Of a stretch of DNA of 64,000 bases, positions 21,749 through 35,300 are shown piece by piece. The notes below the pieces were generated by a model. It searched no databases and was not told where the DNA came from. It saw nothing but the letters and a program-made list of their open reading frames with translations. The stretch covers positions 1 to 64,000 of the forward strand of contig FJUW01000030.1 in NCBI GenBank assembly GCA_900074885.1, read 5' to 3'. Positions within the stretch are counted from its first letter, which is position 1, and each line of letters starts with the position of its first letter. Both the position numbers and the translations under genes were made by a program. This DNA comes from Rhynchosporium graminicola. Lineage: Eukaryota; Ascomycota; Leotiomycetes; Helotiales; Ploettnerulaceae.

Positions 21749-24700
21749 AACTATAAAGAGCCTAAGAACTCATACGATAAAGAACTTTATATAATAAGAA
21801 AGAGATAATAACTATTCCTAATAGTCTATTTCAGAGGATAAGCGCTTAGAGCTATAGTAGACTCTAGAGCTATAGGTAATTTCATAGATTATAGAATAGT
21901 AGTAAACTATAAGTTCAGACTAGTTAAGAAGGAACTCCTATATTATCTATTCGTATTAGATAGGGATACTATCGGAAATAAGGATAGATATATAACTCTT
22001 TAAACTAATTAGTTAAATATAAAAACACTAAAAGGATATACCGAAGATATTAAGTTTAATATCGTTAACTTAGGCGCTTATAAGTTAGTACTTAGTATCC
22101 TATAATTAAAACTCTATAACCCTACTATCGACTAGTAGAAGGAGCGAATTATAATAAACTATTATCAGTGCGAAAGCGACCGCAGGGCACTTAAATAGGC
22201 AAACGACGACCCGAAGCGAGACGAGTTATATATAGCTCTCTCGACTAACGAGGACTAAACCCAGGCTTCTATACTGAAGCGAATACTAGTAGTATATAAG
22301 GATTATAAGTAACTTTTCTGGGAAAGTCCTAAGAATAAGGCCCTTCTATAGTACTAACTATAGGATCACGAGATACCCCTAGAACTAGGAAAGACGCCTG
22401 GCTTCGGACTAATATACTAATAATCCGCAGTAGAGTTAAAAACCCTAAAGGAATACATAAATAATAATCTAGCGAAAGGTTTCATACGACTATCTACTTT
22501 ATTAGCTCCGAGTCTAATACTCTTCGTTCTGAAGAAAGATAAGAAACTCCGCTTATATATCGACTACTATAATATTAATAGTATTACGATTAAGAATCAG
22601 TACTTATTACCCCTGATAAATAAGCTATACGATCGACTATAAGAAGCTACTATATTCACGACACTAGATATAAGAGGAGTATATAACCTTATATAAATAA
22701 AACCCGGCGAAGAATAGAAAATAGCGTTCAGAATACGCTATAGCTTATATGAATACTAAGTTATGCCGTTCGGGCTTACGAACGTACTTATATCGTGCTA
22801 ATAGATAATTAATAACTAATTATATAAATACCTCGACGTTTTCGTAGTCGCTTACTTAGACGATATACTTATCTACTCTAAGATAGAGACTAAGTATATT
22901 TAATACGTATATAAAGTACTTAAGAAACTCAAGAACGCTAAGCTACTTCTTAAACTAGAGAAATACGAATTTCACTAGGAAGAAATCTACTTCTTAGGAT
23001 TTATTATAAGACGATATGAAGTCCGAATAGACCCGATTAAGGTTAAGGTAGTACTTATATAGCTAATACTAGATAGCGTAAAGGAAGTATAATCCTTCCT
23101 TAGATTCGCGAATTTCTATAGAAGATTTATTAAGAATTACTCTATAGTAGCTAAGGTACTTACGGATCTCACTAAGAAGAACTAGGACTTTATTTAGATA
23201 ACTATAGTAGAAGAAGCGTTCCGGATACTAAAAGAATACTTTACTAATATACTTATCCTAGCTACTTATAATCTAAACCTCGAGATAGTAATAGAAACCG
23301 ACGCTTCGGATTTCGTACTAGAGGTATACTTAAGCTAGAAGCATAGAAAATAATTATATCTTATCACGTATTACTCGCGGACGTTTTCACTCGCAGAGCT
23401 TAACTACGATATATATAATAAGGAACTACTCGCTATAGTAGCCGCCTGCAAGTAATAGTAATACTATTTAGAAGGAGTAAAGCATATTATCTAGATCTAG
23501 ACTAACTATAAGAATCTAATATTATTTATATTAATAAAAATATTAAATAGAAGATAAGTTAAGTAGTTAGAAGAACTCTCGACTCTAAAGTTTAATATTA
23601 CCTATAGGAAAGGTAGCGAAAATATAAGAGCCGACGCTCTTAGTAGATAATAAGACTACTCGGGAAAACCTACGGAAAAGCCTTAAGCTATCCTTAAAGA
23701 GGGAAAGAAAGGAATAGAATATAACTACGAACTCCTAGTAATAGTTATAGTATTAGAAGACGAATATCTTGTAAATTAAATCAAAAACGTATATATAATA
23801 GATAAATACGCATAGCGAGTTGCTAGTAAGCCTATAGATAACTTCATAATAGACGAAGATAGCCTCCTTAAGTTCAAAGGACTTATATATATCCTAAGTA
23901 AATTAAGACGGATATTCGTAATAAAGTAATACTTATTACTTGTATATAGTTACTAAGGGATTATAAGAACCTTCGAACGGATAGCTAGAGACTATTACTT
24001 TCCAGGTATAAGGAAGCAAATAGAAAACGTTATTAGAGAATATGATATATATGCAAAAAGCAAGTCGAACAGATACGTATCATATAGTCTTCTCAAGTTA
24101 CTAGTAATATCTACCAGAGTATAGGAGTCGATTATATTTAACTTCGTTATTAAACTACTACTATCGAAAGAACTAATAACTAATATAGTATTTAATACTA
24201 TCTGAGTTATTATAAACTAACTTACTAAATATAAATACTTCGTACTGTATAAGAAAGGAAGTAACGCTAGAGAACTTGCGTATATATTCCTTAAGATAGT
24301 AGTAAGTTAATATAAACTACCTAACGAGATTATCTCAGATCGAGATAAGTTATTTACCTCTAAGTTTTAGATATTACTTATAAACTAACTTAAGCTTAAC
24401 TATAAAATATTAACTATATTCTACATATAGATAAACAGATAAATAGAATAACTAAATTAATTAATAGAATAATACTTACGTAGCTATATTAATAGGGAAT
24501 AGAGTAATTAAGTTAAGCTACTTCCTCTTACTTAGTTTACTTATAATAGCGCTAAGAACGAAACTACCTCGGTATCTCCGTTCTTCGCTAATTACGGCTT
24601 CGAACCCGAAGTATACTAGTAACTAAGAAAAGACCCTATTAGCGCGTAAGAATCTATAGTTCTAGTATATAAGATACGAGACTTATAATAATAACTATCT

Positions 24701-25200
24701 AAAGATATCGACTTCTCGAACGCGAGAACTACGAAATATAATAATTAGAAGCGTAATATAGGACCTCCGCTTAAGAGGGGAGATAAAGTATACCTATTAC
24801 GATAATATATTAAAATAAAAGGACTAAGTACGAAACTAGATTTTAAGAAACTCGGACTATTCGAAATACTAGAAGAAGTAAGACTTATAAATTTCAGACT
24901 ATAGCTACTATAGGGATCTCGACTATACCCTATGTTCTATATATTACTACTAGAACCTGCTAACGGAGATATACTTCTAACGATAGATAAAGAACTCTAA
25001 CCCGAGAATAAACTAGACGTATATAACGTCGAGAAATTACTAGATACCCGGACTACGATATAAGGTTAGTAGGAATATTTAGTAAAATAGAAAGGGTATA
25101 AAGATAAGGAAAACTTATAGGAACTTATACGAAACCTGAACTATCCGGATTTACTTCGATAGTTCCGGTTAAAAACCTAGGCGACTCCTAGGAAGAGTTA
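21749..25200 (+). pseudogene. Gypsy-C pol: protease, RT, RNase H, integrase, chromodomain
   Basis: One frame runs through the region with only RIP-type stops. Protease: IVDSRAIGNFID near 21850 (D-S-G-A with Gly to Arg). Reverse transcriptase about 22430-23000: KGFIRLS, LRLYIDYYNIN, MPFGLTNV and YLDDILIYSK near 22853-22880 with both catalytic Asp kept. RNase H from about 23200: ETDASDFVL, ELNYDIYNKELLAIV, then ADALSR near 23635. The integrase zinc region follows and a core from about 24110 to 24600 including FANYGFEPE. The chromodomain is about 25018-25190 with VYNVEKLLDTR and EYLVK. The chromodomain marks it as a chromovirus. Confidence 0.92.
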
Positions 25201-25676
25201 TTACTAAAACCTAAGGCGATCTATATAAGATCAGAAGGATCGAAATAGTTTAGCTGCTCTATAAGAGCAGGATCTAAGGCCTCGATATTAAGTAAGAACG
25301 CGGGCTCCTCTTACTCCTTCGCTATACGTTCTTTTTCTTCAATAGCTTCTAACTTATCCAGAGAGCGAAGACTATAACGCAGTATCTCAGCTACCTTTAT
25401 ATAAAAGAATTCTCTTTATTTATTAATCTGAAGGATCTTAGCTTATTAGAAAGCCAGATATTTAATTAGCTTTGACTAATCCTATTAAGCCTCCTTATAA
25501 GCTTAAGTAAGATCGGCCTCAGTTCTCTCTAACTTACGCTATTTACTCTTTAAAGGACCTTATATATTATATTTCGTATTTCCACTAGCGCGAATATATT
25601 CAGTATAATAATCAGAGTCAGAGGAGATAATATAGACCTGACGAGGATCTTTATCATAATAAGAATAAGATAGCAT
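25188..25676 (-). pseudogene. Antisense reading frame in the 3' region of Gypsy-C
   Basis: On the minus strand an ATG at 25676 opens a frame of about 163 codons ending at TAG 25190-25188, interrupted only by TAA/TAG of RIP type. The start reads MLSYSYYDKDPRQVYIISSD. A coiled-coil-like basic/acidic middle follows (KLERTEADLT, KVAEILRYSLRSLDKLEAIE), then an acidic FDPSDL tail. It converges with the chromodomain end of pol and starts about 175 bases from the 3' LTR. From memory, similar short Ser-start, coiled-coil proteins are annotated as hypothetical proteins in fungal genomes, but I cannot verify this. Function unknown. The position equals that of the antisense frame in Gypsy-A1. Confidence 0.6.
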
Positions 25677-25850
25677 TTTGAAACTATAATAAAAGATATA
25701 AGATAGAAGGTTTTATTAGTTCTCTTTAATACGTTCGTAATAAGTAAGGGGTATAGTAAAAGAAGAAGATAGTTATTATAGAAGGTCGACGTTTCTTAAT
25801 CAGGTATCTAAGCTAGAAGCGCGGGACGCGCTAAGCCAGAAGGGGGATAG

Positions 25851-26222
25851 TATTATAACCCTTAGCTGCAATAGGTAATATAGCCCTGAGGCTCGGCAGG
25901 CAGACTAACTTACGTAGCTAACTCTATATTATATAAAGAAGCTATAGGTTACGTGACGAAAGTCATATGCTGAATTAGCTTATAGTTCCTGAACTAGATA
26001 ATAATTCAGATGATTCAGATGATTCAATAGAACGAAGGTTCTATATATACTAGTACGTCTGCCTACTAAATAGAAGCTTCGTACTTAACTCAAATATAGT
26101 ATCTTACTTATACTTAGTAACTTGTAAAGATTACTAGACTTGATCTAGTAATAGCGTCCCTGCCTACCTAACTAACCTCTTTCGCACTCTAGGACGAACA
26201 CTACGCCCTACTATACGTTACA
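25851..26222 (+). repeat. Gypsy-C 3' LTR
   Basis: 372 bp, TATTATAACCC...CGTTACA, preceded by the polypurine tract and followed by the target copy CTTCT. Confidence 0.95.
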
Positions 26223-26559
26223 CTTCTATGTACTTACTTTCTACGTACTTACCTTCTACGTACTTACCTTCTAATTACTTCGATTACTATCGTAACCCGA
26301 CTTTAAAGAACGCGCTTTTGAGTTACGCCGAGAACTCGAAGTCAAAACTTGTACGCGCTACGCTAGCGCTTCTTATATAATACTTAAGAATAACTCTATA
26401 ACTACTATTCTAAACAACCTCGGAATAGTACTAAAACACTTATACGAATCAGACTTTTAATATATTAAGAGATAATAATACTCCCGAGGGTGATACTCCC
26501 GATATATAAGAGCCCTCCGGTAAGGACCCACCAGAACCGGAGACTATACGGAAACAGGG

Positions 26560-28056
26560 AGAAGGTCTTATTAGATAAATCAAGAGCTCTAACTACGTAG
26601 ATAAACCCCTATACTCTTTATTCAAGGAGATCTACAAAAGTTAGATAGTAGACTCTTTTAAATCTATTAAGAAATCGTCAAATAATAACCTTATATTTAC
26701 CCTATGTACTAAAGGCGTATTTATCGCAGATAGCGACGAACTTGCGCAGGAGCTATATAAGCTTTTATATATTCCATAGAATACTATACGTAGTAATTAG
26801 ACCTTGAAGGAGCTAGAGAGTATAGTAGGAGAGAAGATACTCTCTGCACGACTATAGTATAAGGTATTAAACCTACTTATACTAGAGAAGCTAACTATAT
26901 AGATATCTACGTAGTAATATAGAGATAAAAGAGAGAAGGAGCGAGATGAAAGAGAGAAGGAGATAATAAACGATATAGCTACTTAATAAGACGAATTAGA
27001 GTATAAGAGATTAAAGAAGGAGTTCTATAGATTATAATAAAGACGCTATACTATACTCGGCTTACCTCTTATTAGCGAATTCGACTTTGATAAAGAATAC
27101 TACGAACCTCTTTAATATGACCGAGATTCTACCGAAGGAGTATAGTAATATAAAGAGACCTCCTCTAACTAGAATAGAGAAGAGTAGCGATACTATAGAA
27201 AGCGTATACTGAAGAATGCGGGGAGTGGAGAAGGAGGAGCTAGAGGAGAACGCTACTAAGGAGGAGAAGGCTACTAAGGAGGAGAAGGAGGAGAGAGAGA
27301 GTATTATAATATAATACAGAAGGAGAAGGAGAAGTCATGCAGAAAGAAGATCGCCAGCTTCTTCTGTATATTTCCAGAAGAGATGAAATTCAAGGGAGAC
27401 GGAGATAGCTTTAGTATTAAGGTCAGAATATTCTATAACGCCTACTTAAGAGCCGAGATTCTACCGGAGGAGTATAGTAAGGCGTTTCTATTAATACTGA
27501 AAGGCGCTGCTCTCTAATACTATTATTACGATCTGAATAGTATCCCTGGAACCTCTCTGATTATCAAATTCGATACTATACTAAAGAATATAATAGACTA
27601 GTTTGAAAGCGAGGAGTTTAGTAGATCTTCTCTAACTATATAGAATCTTCTTACTCTTGAATCGATTAAGGAAAAGAACCCTGGAAAGACGACTTCAGAG
27701 TGCTTTAATATACTCTCTACGTAGATTAGAGAGCTACGTTATAGTATACACTATGAATTACGCTATAAGAAGTTCGTTATAAATAAGATTATTACTACCT
27801 GCTAAAGCTCGGAAGCTTACTAAATTACTCTAGCTTAACTTATAACTTCTACTGAAAAGACGATCACTTCTATTAGAACCTCTATCGTTAACTACGAACA
27901 CGTATACCTTATAACTAGTACTACTTTCTATACTAATCGAAAATTCCGAAGCGATTCCGATAAAGGATAAGTATACGGAGAGAAAGAGAAGGGAGACAGT
28001 GAAGGGCGATTCAGAATACAAAGAGAGAAGAAGTTAATTACGCTAGATAAGGAAGG
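26560..28056 (+). pseudogene. Copia-B gag, first part
   Basis: Purine-rich coding-like sequence. The clearest part is 27385-27740, reading MKFKGDGDSFSIKVRIFYNA and later FLLILKGAAL, a gag-like helical region of fungal copia elements. A Glu/Lys/Arg-rich block lies at 27205-27330 (GGAGAAGGA repeats). The stretch 26228-26560 is leader. The frame is broken at 28057 by Gypsy-E and resumes at 38081. Confidence 0.7.
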
Positions 28057-28302
28057 TGTAACGGTTGTGGCATGTAACTAGCATGGACTCGGTGGGACTA
28101 GTAAGTACTCCTAATCGGGTATGCTAAGCGAGATTACCGAGAGCTCCGCAGAGCCCCTTTTATATATACCTTCTCTTCTCTCTTCTACTTCTTAGCTCTT
28201 TAGTTATAGATTCTAAGTTGCTTCTTATTACTTCATATTCTATATAATATGAGGTCTTACCTATTAGGTAATACGTGAGACCTTTCTAGAGTAAGCGTTA
28301 TA
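28057..28302 (+). repeat. Gypsy-E 5' LTR
   Basis: 246 bp, starting TGTAACGGTTGTGGCATG and ending AAGCGTTATA (AAGCGTTACA in the right copy). Confidence 0.95.
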
Positions 28303-28449
28303 TTATCTATAACTCTTTTACCTACGTCTAAGAAGATAGTAAATATCTACTTATATCATACCTCTGTGCCTAGAGCTACTAAACGCAGGAGACTACGCTA
28401 TATAGAGAAGGCCTATACTAAGTATAAACTTAAAGAATAGTACCTAAAT

Positions 28450-31400
28450 AGAAGTAACTTAAGTCCGATAAATCGACAACTAGTTCTCTAACTCCTTCTA
28501 CTTCCACTTCCTATTCTTCGGCGACTCGTAATACTCGCTGTAATCTACCTCTCTCTATAGTAGAAAGTGCTCGTGATAACGCCTTATCTGAGTTGAGCTC
28601 TCTAACTCCTACTATAATTAATAAACTTACTGAGTTACTAAACCTCCCTGATAATACCCCTATAGTAATAGTAACTATAAGTAACTTATAGGAAGATCGT
28701 GCTTGCTAGCTGCAAGAGGCAGAAAGAAGGCTCGCGGAGGAAATATAATTAAAGAAGGATATAGCAGATTAATTACGATAATTACAGATTCAACTGCGTG
28801 AGGTACGCTAAACGATAGCTACTCGTACTACTAAATCTATATCTTTCGACGATCCTTAGTCGCTAACTCCTCCTCTACTATTAATTGAAGAAAACTCTCG
28901 TAGAGAACGCTTTATAAGTGGAATTTCTTCTATACCTTATGTAACTCGTATTAAGAAGATTCCGAACCTTCTAAATAGACTCTCTGATAGAATCGACTAC
29001 TCTCTAAAACTCTGGGAAGTATAGATACGTAACGCTCTCCGGCGCTATTCTAGCTACTTCCTTAACGAAGATTACTATAAAGATTAGTTACTTAATTAAA
29101 CAGAAGGAATAGCTAGAACTTACTTGGAACCCTCGTTCCTGGAACTAGAATATAACAAGAAAGGTAATATGATCGATTCACTTGATATAATCACTTAACT
29201 CGTCTCCTTCTTATTAAACTTATACGATTAGTAAACTGTAAGAGCTAGCTATTTAGTACTAAAGATAGAGTATAAACAGACGTTTTGGACGTTCTACTAG
29301 GAATTCCGTACGCTAGCTTGTAAAGCTAGTGTAAATGATTAATCGACTCTGAAAATAGACTTATAGGAGAAGCTACTTTCACGGCTTCGGAAATAGCTCT
29401 TCTAATAGTATAGAATATTAAGAATACTAGAAGAATACGTTGAAGCTATATAAGCTGAAGATCAAGGTTAATTTATCGAAAAGACTTACTATTCCGAGTC
29501 TTCAGCTAAAGCTAGCGCGACTCGGGAACGCCCTATTAATACCTCCTCTTAACGACGTAACGAAAGCTTCTCTTCTTCTAACCCTCTAAAGACTTATACT
29601 GAATTTAGCCTGAAAGACTCTTTTGCTACTACTACTAATATACTCCCTCGGGAAAATAGTTCCTTATACTAATACTCTGCACGAAGCGATATACCTTATA
29701 TATAACCGACTTCTAACGCTACTTGTTACTTTACTCCTAATCGATTATTAATTTATCTAAATACTCCTTAATATATCAATGAAATTAATACTAGAGATAG
29801 AATTAATAGCGAATCGTTAGGTAATAACTAAGTAGTATTTCAAGATGCTGATAAGACCCTAAGACCGCTAGTAAAAGACTACGCCTAAGGAAAGACTCTT
29901 TCCTAAGTAGTATACGAGATATACGATATCTTGACCTTACGAAGCTTCTTAGTAGTTAATTGTTCACTACACGTGCTACTCTTACTAAGAATAGACTTTC
30001 GTATAAGTTACTTATACTTCTTAATTCTAGAGCTAATAGATATTATTTTATTAATCGTTCTCTTCTTAAATCTCTTTCCTTCTTTCTAAAACCTTCGATT
30101 TATCCTCTACTAAATGTCATTCCTATTAAAGGTTTCAATAGCGTTAATAGTAGTATAATTAGTCACTATACGATACTTAACTTGATAGTAGATCGCCGCG
30201 TCTAGGTATTTACCCCCTTTCTTATTACTACTCTCGGAAATTATAGTATTATACTCGGAAGGACCTAGCTTTAAGAATATTAAGTACTCTTAGATGCCTC
30301 TAAACGATAGATTATTTAGCTACTAGATACTCCTCTTAGTAACGTTTATAGCTCTCCGATCGAAATCAAGGACTTACGTAAATACCGTATTCACTAGCGC
30401 TATTAATATAATACTAACGAACGAAACGAACGTCTTAATTAGTTCTGGGAAGCGTATAACGTATAGCGAAGTGTAGCTAACTCTCCTATTAATATTTAAG
30501 CTATTATTAACTCTCTATCTATTATTAAATACCTGCTACCGAACGCTAGACGTATTTTAAGGGAGATTTCTAGCTCTAAGAATATCTAAAACTCTCCCCT
30601 AGAGAGTATTTAATAAGTAATGAACCCTCTGCTATTATTACTGCTCAAGGAGAACCGCTTCCCTAGTGTTTCTATTACTTCCTATAGACCTGCCGAGCCT
30701 AAGTCTTTATTATCTGAAGAATAAGAAAAGAGTAGTAGAGATAAGTCTTTATACTCTAGAAAAGCTACTAATACACGCTCGAAGTATATACGATTTAGTA
30801 ATATTACTACTTATATCCTGCGTGGATCTCTAATTCAGACCTAAATAGAAGTCTCTACGTTAAAAACCTATATATAAGATTATGCTTATATAATTCATAT
30901 GATAGATTAATAGTTGAAACTACTCGTAAGACCGTCTCACGAGGCAACAGAAGCTGATCTAGGTATAAATATAGCTACTATACTACTATAGAAGCGCTAA
31001 TAGCGTTAAAGATCACCTTATCACGTGCTCCTGCCTCTCTAAGAGCCTCTTACGCTAGAGATCTATATAATTAGTAGCTTAGCTTTTTATCTCTTATATA
31101 AACGCTAGAAGTCTTCTAACGATAAGATCTTCTCTATTACTCTCCACGAGGTAGATAAGCTTCTTAATAATCGAATCGCAGATTAGTAACGTAATACTAC
31201 TATCGTATCTTTAACTACTGATCTTACGGAACGCTATAAAACCGCTTAGTAATTTACTATTAGCTTAAGCGAATTAGATTCAGAACTATAGATTCCTCAC
31301 GAGTATAGCTAGTAAGTATACGTCTTCTCTAAAGAAGCTAGCGATATTCTCTCTCCTTATCGTTTATTCGATTACCGAATTGAGCTAGAGGAAGGGGCTG

Positions 31401-31690
31401 AAAAGAGTCTAAAGTACTCTCTATTATATAAGATGTCAGCGGAAGAACTTAACGTTATAAAGACGTATAATACTAATAACTTATTAAAAGGTTTTATCGA
31501 GCCGTCTTAAGCTCTATACGTAGCACCTGTACTATTCGTTAAGAAAGCGAATGGAAGTCTCCGCTTTTATATCGATTTCTATACCTTGAATAATCTTATA
31601 CGAAAAGACTAATATCTTTTTCTATTAATCGATAAAACGCTCGCTAGAATCTCTACTACTAAGATCTTTACTGATATTACGCTCTTATAA
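28450..31690 (+). pseudogene. Gypsy-E gag, protease and N-terminal reverse transcriptase
   Basis: Gag lies about 28450-29550. Protease is about 29960-30210, where a frame stays open (SRANRYYFINRSL is the flap-side of a D-S-G-A site with Asp to Asn and Gly to Arg; later IPIKGFN and ISHYTILNLIVD). Reverse transcriptase starts near 31437 with AEELNVIKTY, LLKGFIEPS, then PVLFVKKANGSLRFYID and ends near 31690 at KIFTDITLL. The 200 bases after that do not fit the expected continuation. Confidence 0.82.
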
Positions 31691-31903
31691 TCGCACTTAT
31701 AGAGAAGTCGACTTCGGGAAAGACGATTTTATATAGTTAGATATACGTTACTTTACGTCTATATAGCTAAGTAAAAAGCTCGACTTCCCGACTAATAGTC
31801 TGTTCCGAGTACTTGAAAAGGTGAGTAGCTTATACTAATTAGAGCTACCTATAAGTATAAAAGTATATAATATCTGCCCTGCATCGAAGTTGCGTAAGTA
31901 TAC

Positions 31904-32081
31904 TGTTGCGAGGATATGGGTCTTGGCATGGATCAGGTGACTGTAGTCACGTGCATAGTCCGTGCGGATATTCCTAGATAATATCTTCTGTCGACTCTCC
32001 ATAGTAATTAGTACTGTAATACAACTAACATCATTCAACTACTCTATGCCTTACTCTGAAGATCAACGTAACCTTGCGACA
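31904..32081 (+). repeat. Copia-F 5' LTR
   Basis: 178 bp with intact TG...CA ends. It differs from the right LTR by a few transitions only. Confidence 0.95.
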
Positions 32082-32094
32082 GGTTATGAGCCCC
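32082..32094 (+). other. Copia-F primer-binding site
   Basis: GGTTATGAGCCCC directly after the 5' LTR. Copia-I has AGTTATAAGCCCC at the same place (54622-54634), the same site after G-to-A changes. This supports a common tRNA primer; which tRNA cannot be checked here. Confidence 0.6.
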
Positions 32095-32359
32095 GATAGC
32101 CAGAAGTAGAGTAGTACTTAAAGAAGTAGTAGCACTATGATTCTTGATAGTAAGTGTCGAACTATTTCTTAGTACTAAGGGTAGAGATTCAAGTTGCGAG
32201 CTTCCGATTAAGGTATAGTATACGCGTATAGTTAGTTAAACTAGCGCGTCTTTCTATAGTAAATACAGTTGCGCAGAGTGCTAGTAGAGAGAGTTCTTCA
32301 GCTGTCGCACCTACGCTACTATTATTGGAAGAAGTCGAAGAAGTGTACTCCGATAACTC

Positions 32360-35300
32360 TAGCTCTATTGAAGAGTCTTTAGAGTCTTTAATACTATAAA
32401 TAAACTGTATAGTACTTAATACTCGTACTTATATAGTAGTTAAAGTTGACGATTCCGAAATTGTCGTATCTCGAGGTGTAGAGTCTTCCGCGCTAGCGCC
32501 GGAACCTACCCAAGTCCCTAGGACTCAAAATATACTCGATTTACCCTCTGCAGACGCTAAATCGACGTCCTAGGACTATCTAGAGGAGGATCCGGAAGAC
32601 CCGGAATCGGAACCTATTACTACGACTATGCTAGAAGAGCTATATAAACGTAAGAAGATAAGTAGCTCTACGTCTTTGAACTTAGCAGATAGCTATAAGC
32701 TTAAGGGAGGAGAGAACTATACGGAATAGAGAGATAAGGTACTGAATATTACTAAAACTAATAGAATTAGTAAGTTTCTTAACGTTAAATCTCGTAACTA
32801 CGTGCCTAAAGAGGTAGACGAATAGGACGATAAGGTCGATGATAAAGCACTTAAGAAGTAGTAAGATTAAGAGTCTAGAGAGAGTTAAATGAAGCTAGTA
32901 ATCACGTTGAATTGTAAGGCCGGACCTCTCGCGTATATAACTAGTAAAATCACCGTATTAGATATGTAGGAGGCCTTATAGGCGTAGTACGAAGGAGGTG
33001 GTAATATACTAGTGTATAACGCTATATAAGATTACGTTAAGCTCTAGTATAATGATTTTAACTCCCTAGAGAAGTTTATTATCGCTTTTAAGCTCTCGAT
33101 TATTAAATTAGAGACTTTGATAATAGCTCCACCTCTGGTATAGTATCTAATCATATTTATTACCGTAGTTTCAGAGAAGTAGCTTATATAGGCTAAAAGA
33201 TAACGTTCTCTCTTGAGAGTTTCTTCTAGTAATAACCCAGATACGACTGAGAAGGCTAAATTAGGAGTGACTTTAGTTAGTTTGATCGAAGATATTACTA
33301 ATAAGGTAAGAGCGAGTGACTCTACTGGAAAGATAGTAGGTTAAGCTCTATATAGTAATAAGTCTATACCTAAGAAAGGAAGCGGCGGAGGAGCTACTAA
33401 GCCGGCTAGTAAAGATCAAACTAGGCCGACTTGTAAGTATTGTAAATAGATATCGCTAAAGTATACTCTAGAGAACTATTTTATTATTAATAAGTAGAAG
33501 AAGAAGGAGTTTAAGGAGAAGTCTAGAAAGAAGTGGATCCCGTATGCTGAATAGCTGAAGAAGAAGGAGGGAGAGAGTAAGACTGATAAGAAGAAGACTA
33601 GTAGTAGAAAGAAGAAGGATGACGATTCTGATGATAGTAGTATCTTCGGCGCAGCCCTTTTACTGTGTTTCCCTACTATTACGGCTTCTATAGCTATATT
33701 CTCTTACTATAATAAGTCACGATAGCTCTTCGATACCGGCGCTATAGAGTATATATCTAACGACCTTTCTAAATTTACTTTATATATGCTAAAAGACGAC
33801 TTACCTTATATGCTCACCGTTAATAGGCTGTTACGCCCTACTGAGATTGGAAGTTGTACGATTAAGGCGATAAAGACCGATAGTATAATACGTATATTAG
33901 AGTGCTATAATACACTATATATCCCGCAGTCTCTAGTCTGCCTATACTCCGGTTCTAAATTAAATAAATTAGGAGGTTATTTACGTAGTTCTATTCTCTA
34001 TACGTCTAAGGAGAAGGAGATCTGTACAATTAACGAAGATCTGTTCATTATTGAGGAGACCTCCGGCGCGGGGTACGCTAGCCTTCCGGGTTTGAGCTTA
34101 CCTATAGTAGTAGAGTAAGCTATAGTTGATATAGAGCTTTAGCACAAACGTATATATTACGCTAGCTTTAACGTAGTACGACGCACTCAATCTATAGTTA
34201 CTAGTATGAAGTTTATAGAGCTTAAGACTAGTAGAACTTGTCTTTACGTACTATATGAGAAAGGCCGACCTATTCGGAAGGTTAATAAGGTATCGGCACG
34301 TGTACGACCTGCCAGATCAATAGATGAAATCTATATAGATATGGTACACTTTAAACCTAAGGCTCTAAATAGTCACTCTTACGCTTTTATCTTCTTATGC
34401 GCCTATTCGACTAGAAAGTAGGCCTTTACCTACGCTAAGAAGTCAGATATATACCTAGCTAATCAAAAGCTAATTAAGTTGGCCGAAATATAGTATCACT
34501 ATAAAATTAAGGTATAGAGATATAACAAGGGCAAGAAGTACTCTCCCTCTCAGATAAAAGAGCTTACCGACTACCTTAGAATGCTACTAGAGGAGTCTAC
34601 TCCGTATACTCCAGAGTAAGATAGAAGAGCTGAACGCTCTATACGTACGATTATCGAGAAGGTACGTATAGTTATAGTAGACCAGAATATACCTGACTAC
34701 ATATAGCCGGAAATTCTACTCGCCTATATACATATCGCTAACCTTACTTCTACTTCTAGAGTAGAAGGGAAGACTCCTTTTAAGTGCTTCTAGGATGATA
34801 TTAAACTAGGGGTAAACTATACTCCCTCTGTCAAGTATCTCCGTGTATTAGGATATCCTATCTTCATACTAATTAATAAGGAGAAGAGAGTCTAGAGCTA
34901 TAAGGTAGCTCCTAGAGCTAAAAAGGGTATTCTGGTGGGATTTGAAGGTCATAATATCTACAGATGCCTAGTCAATAGAAAGGTAGTTCATACCTCTTAT
35001 CTACGATTTGATAAAGACGGCTTAGTCATAGAACCTCACGAAGAAGACGCTATAATAGTACCTCAAACTAGGGGTGATTCTATTGATACTTTGAGTCAAA
35101 ATCAAGACGTCGAGGTTACTATTGCTACTACTCCTGATACAGGTATAGTCTCGGAAGAAGAAGTCGATAGTAGTACGGATGCCGAATCTATAGTTGAGGA
35201 CGAAGTTCCAGCACTAGAGGTCGATATTCCGGAGCAAATTGCTATATAAAAGAAGCGTGGTAGGCCTCCTAGACCTAAGAACCATATACCGGAGTACGTC

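Larger units (their letters stand above)
17944..26222 (+). mobile_element. Gypsy-C, Ty3/gypsy chromovirus
   Basis: 8279 bp including the nested A-mini; 372-bp LTRs at 17944-18315 and 25851-26222; perfect 5-bp duplication CTTCT (17939-17943 and 26223-26227). The polypurine tract GAAGGGGGA (25839-25847) precedes the 3' LTR. Gag and pol are on the plus strand, and an antisense frame lies between the chromodomain and the 3' LTR. Pol is free of visible indels; nearly all damage is RIP-type stops. Confidence 0.95.

Noticed and set aside
31835..32038. 67-codon minus-strand frame
   Set aside because: Lies over the Copia-F 5' LTR and its flank; not coding by position.
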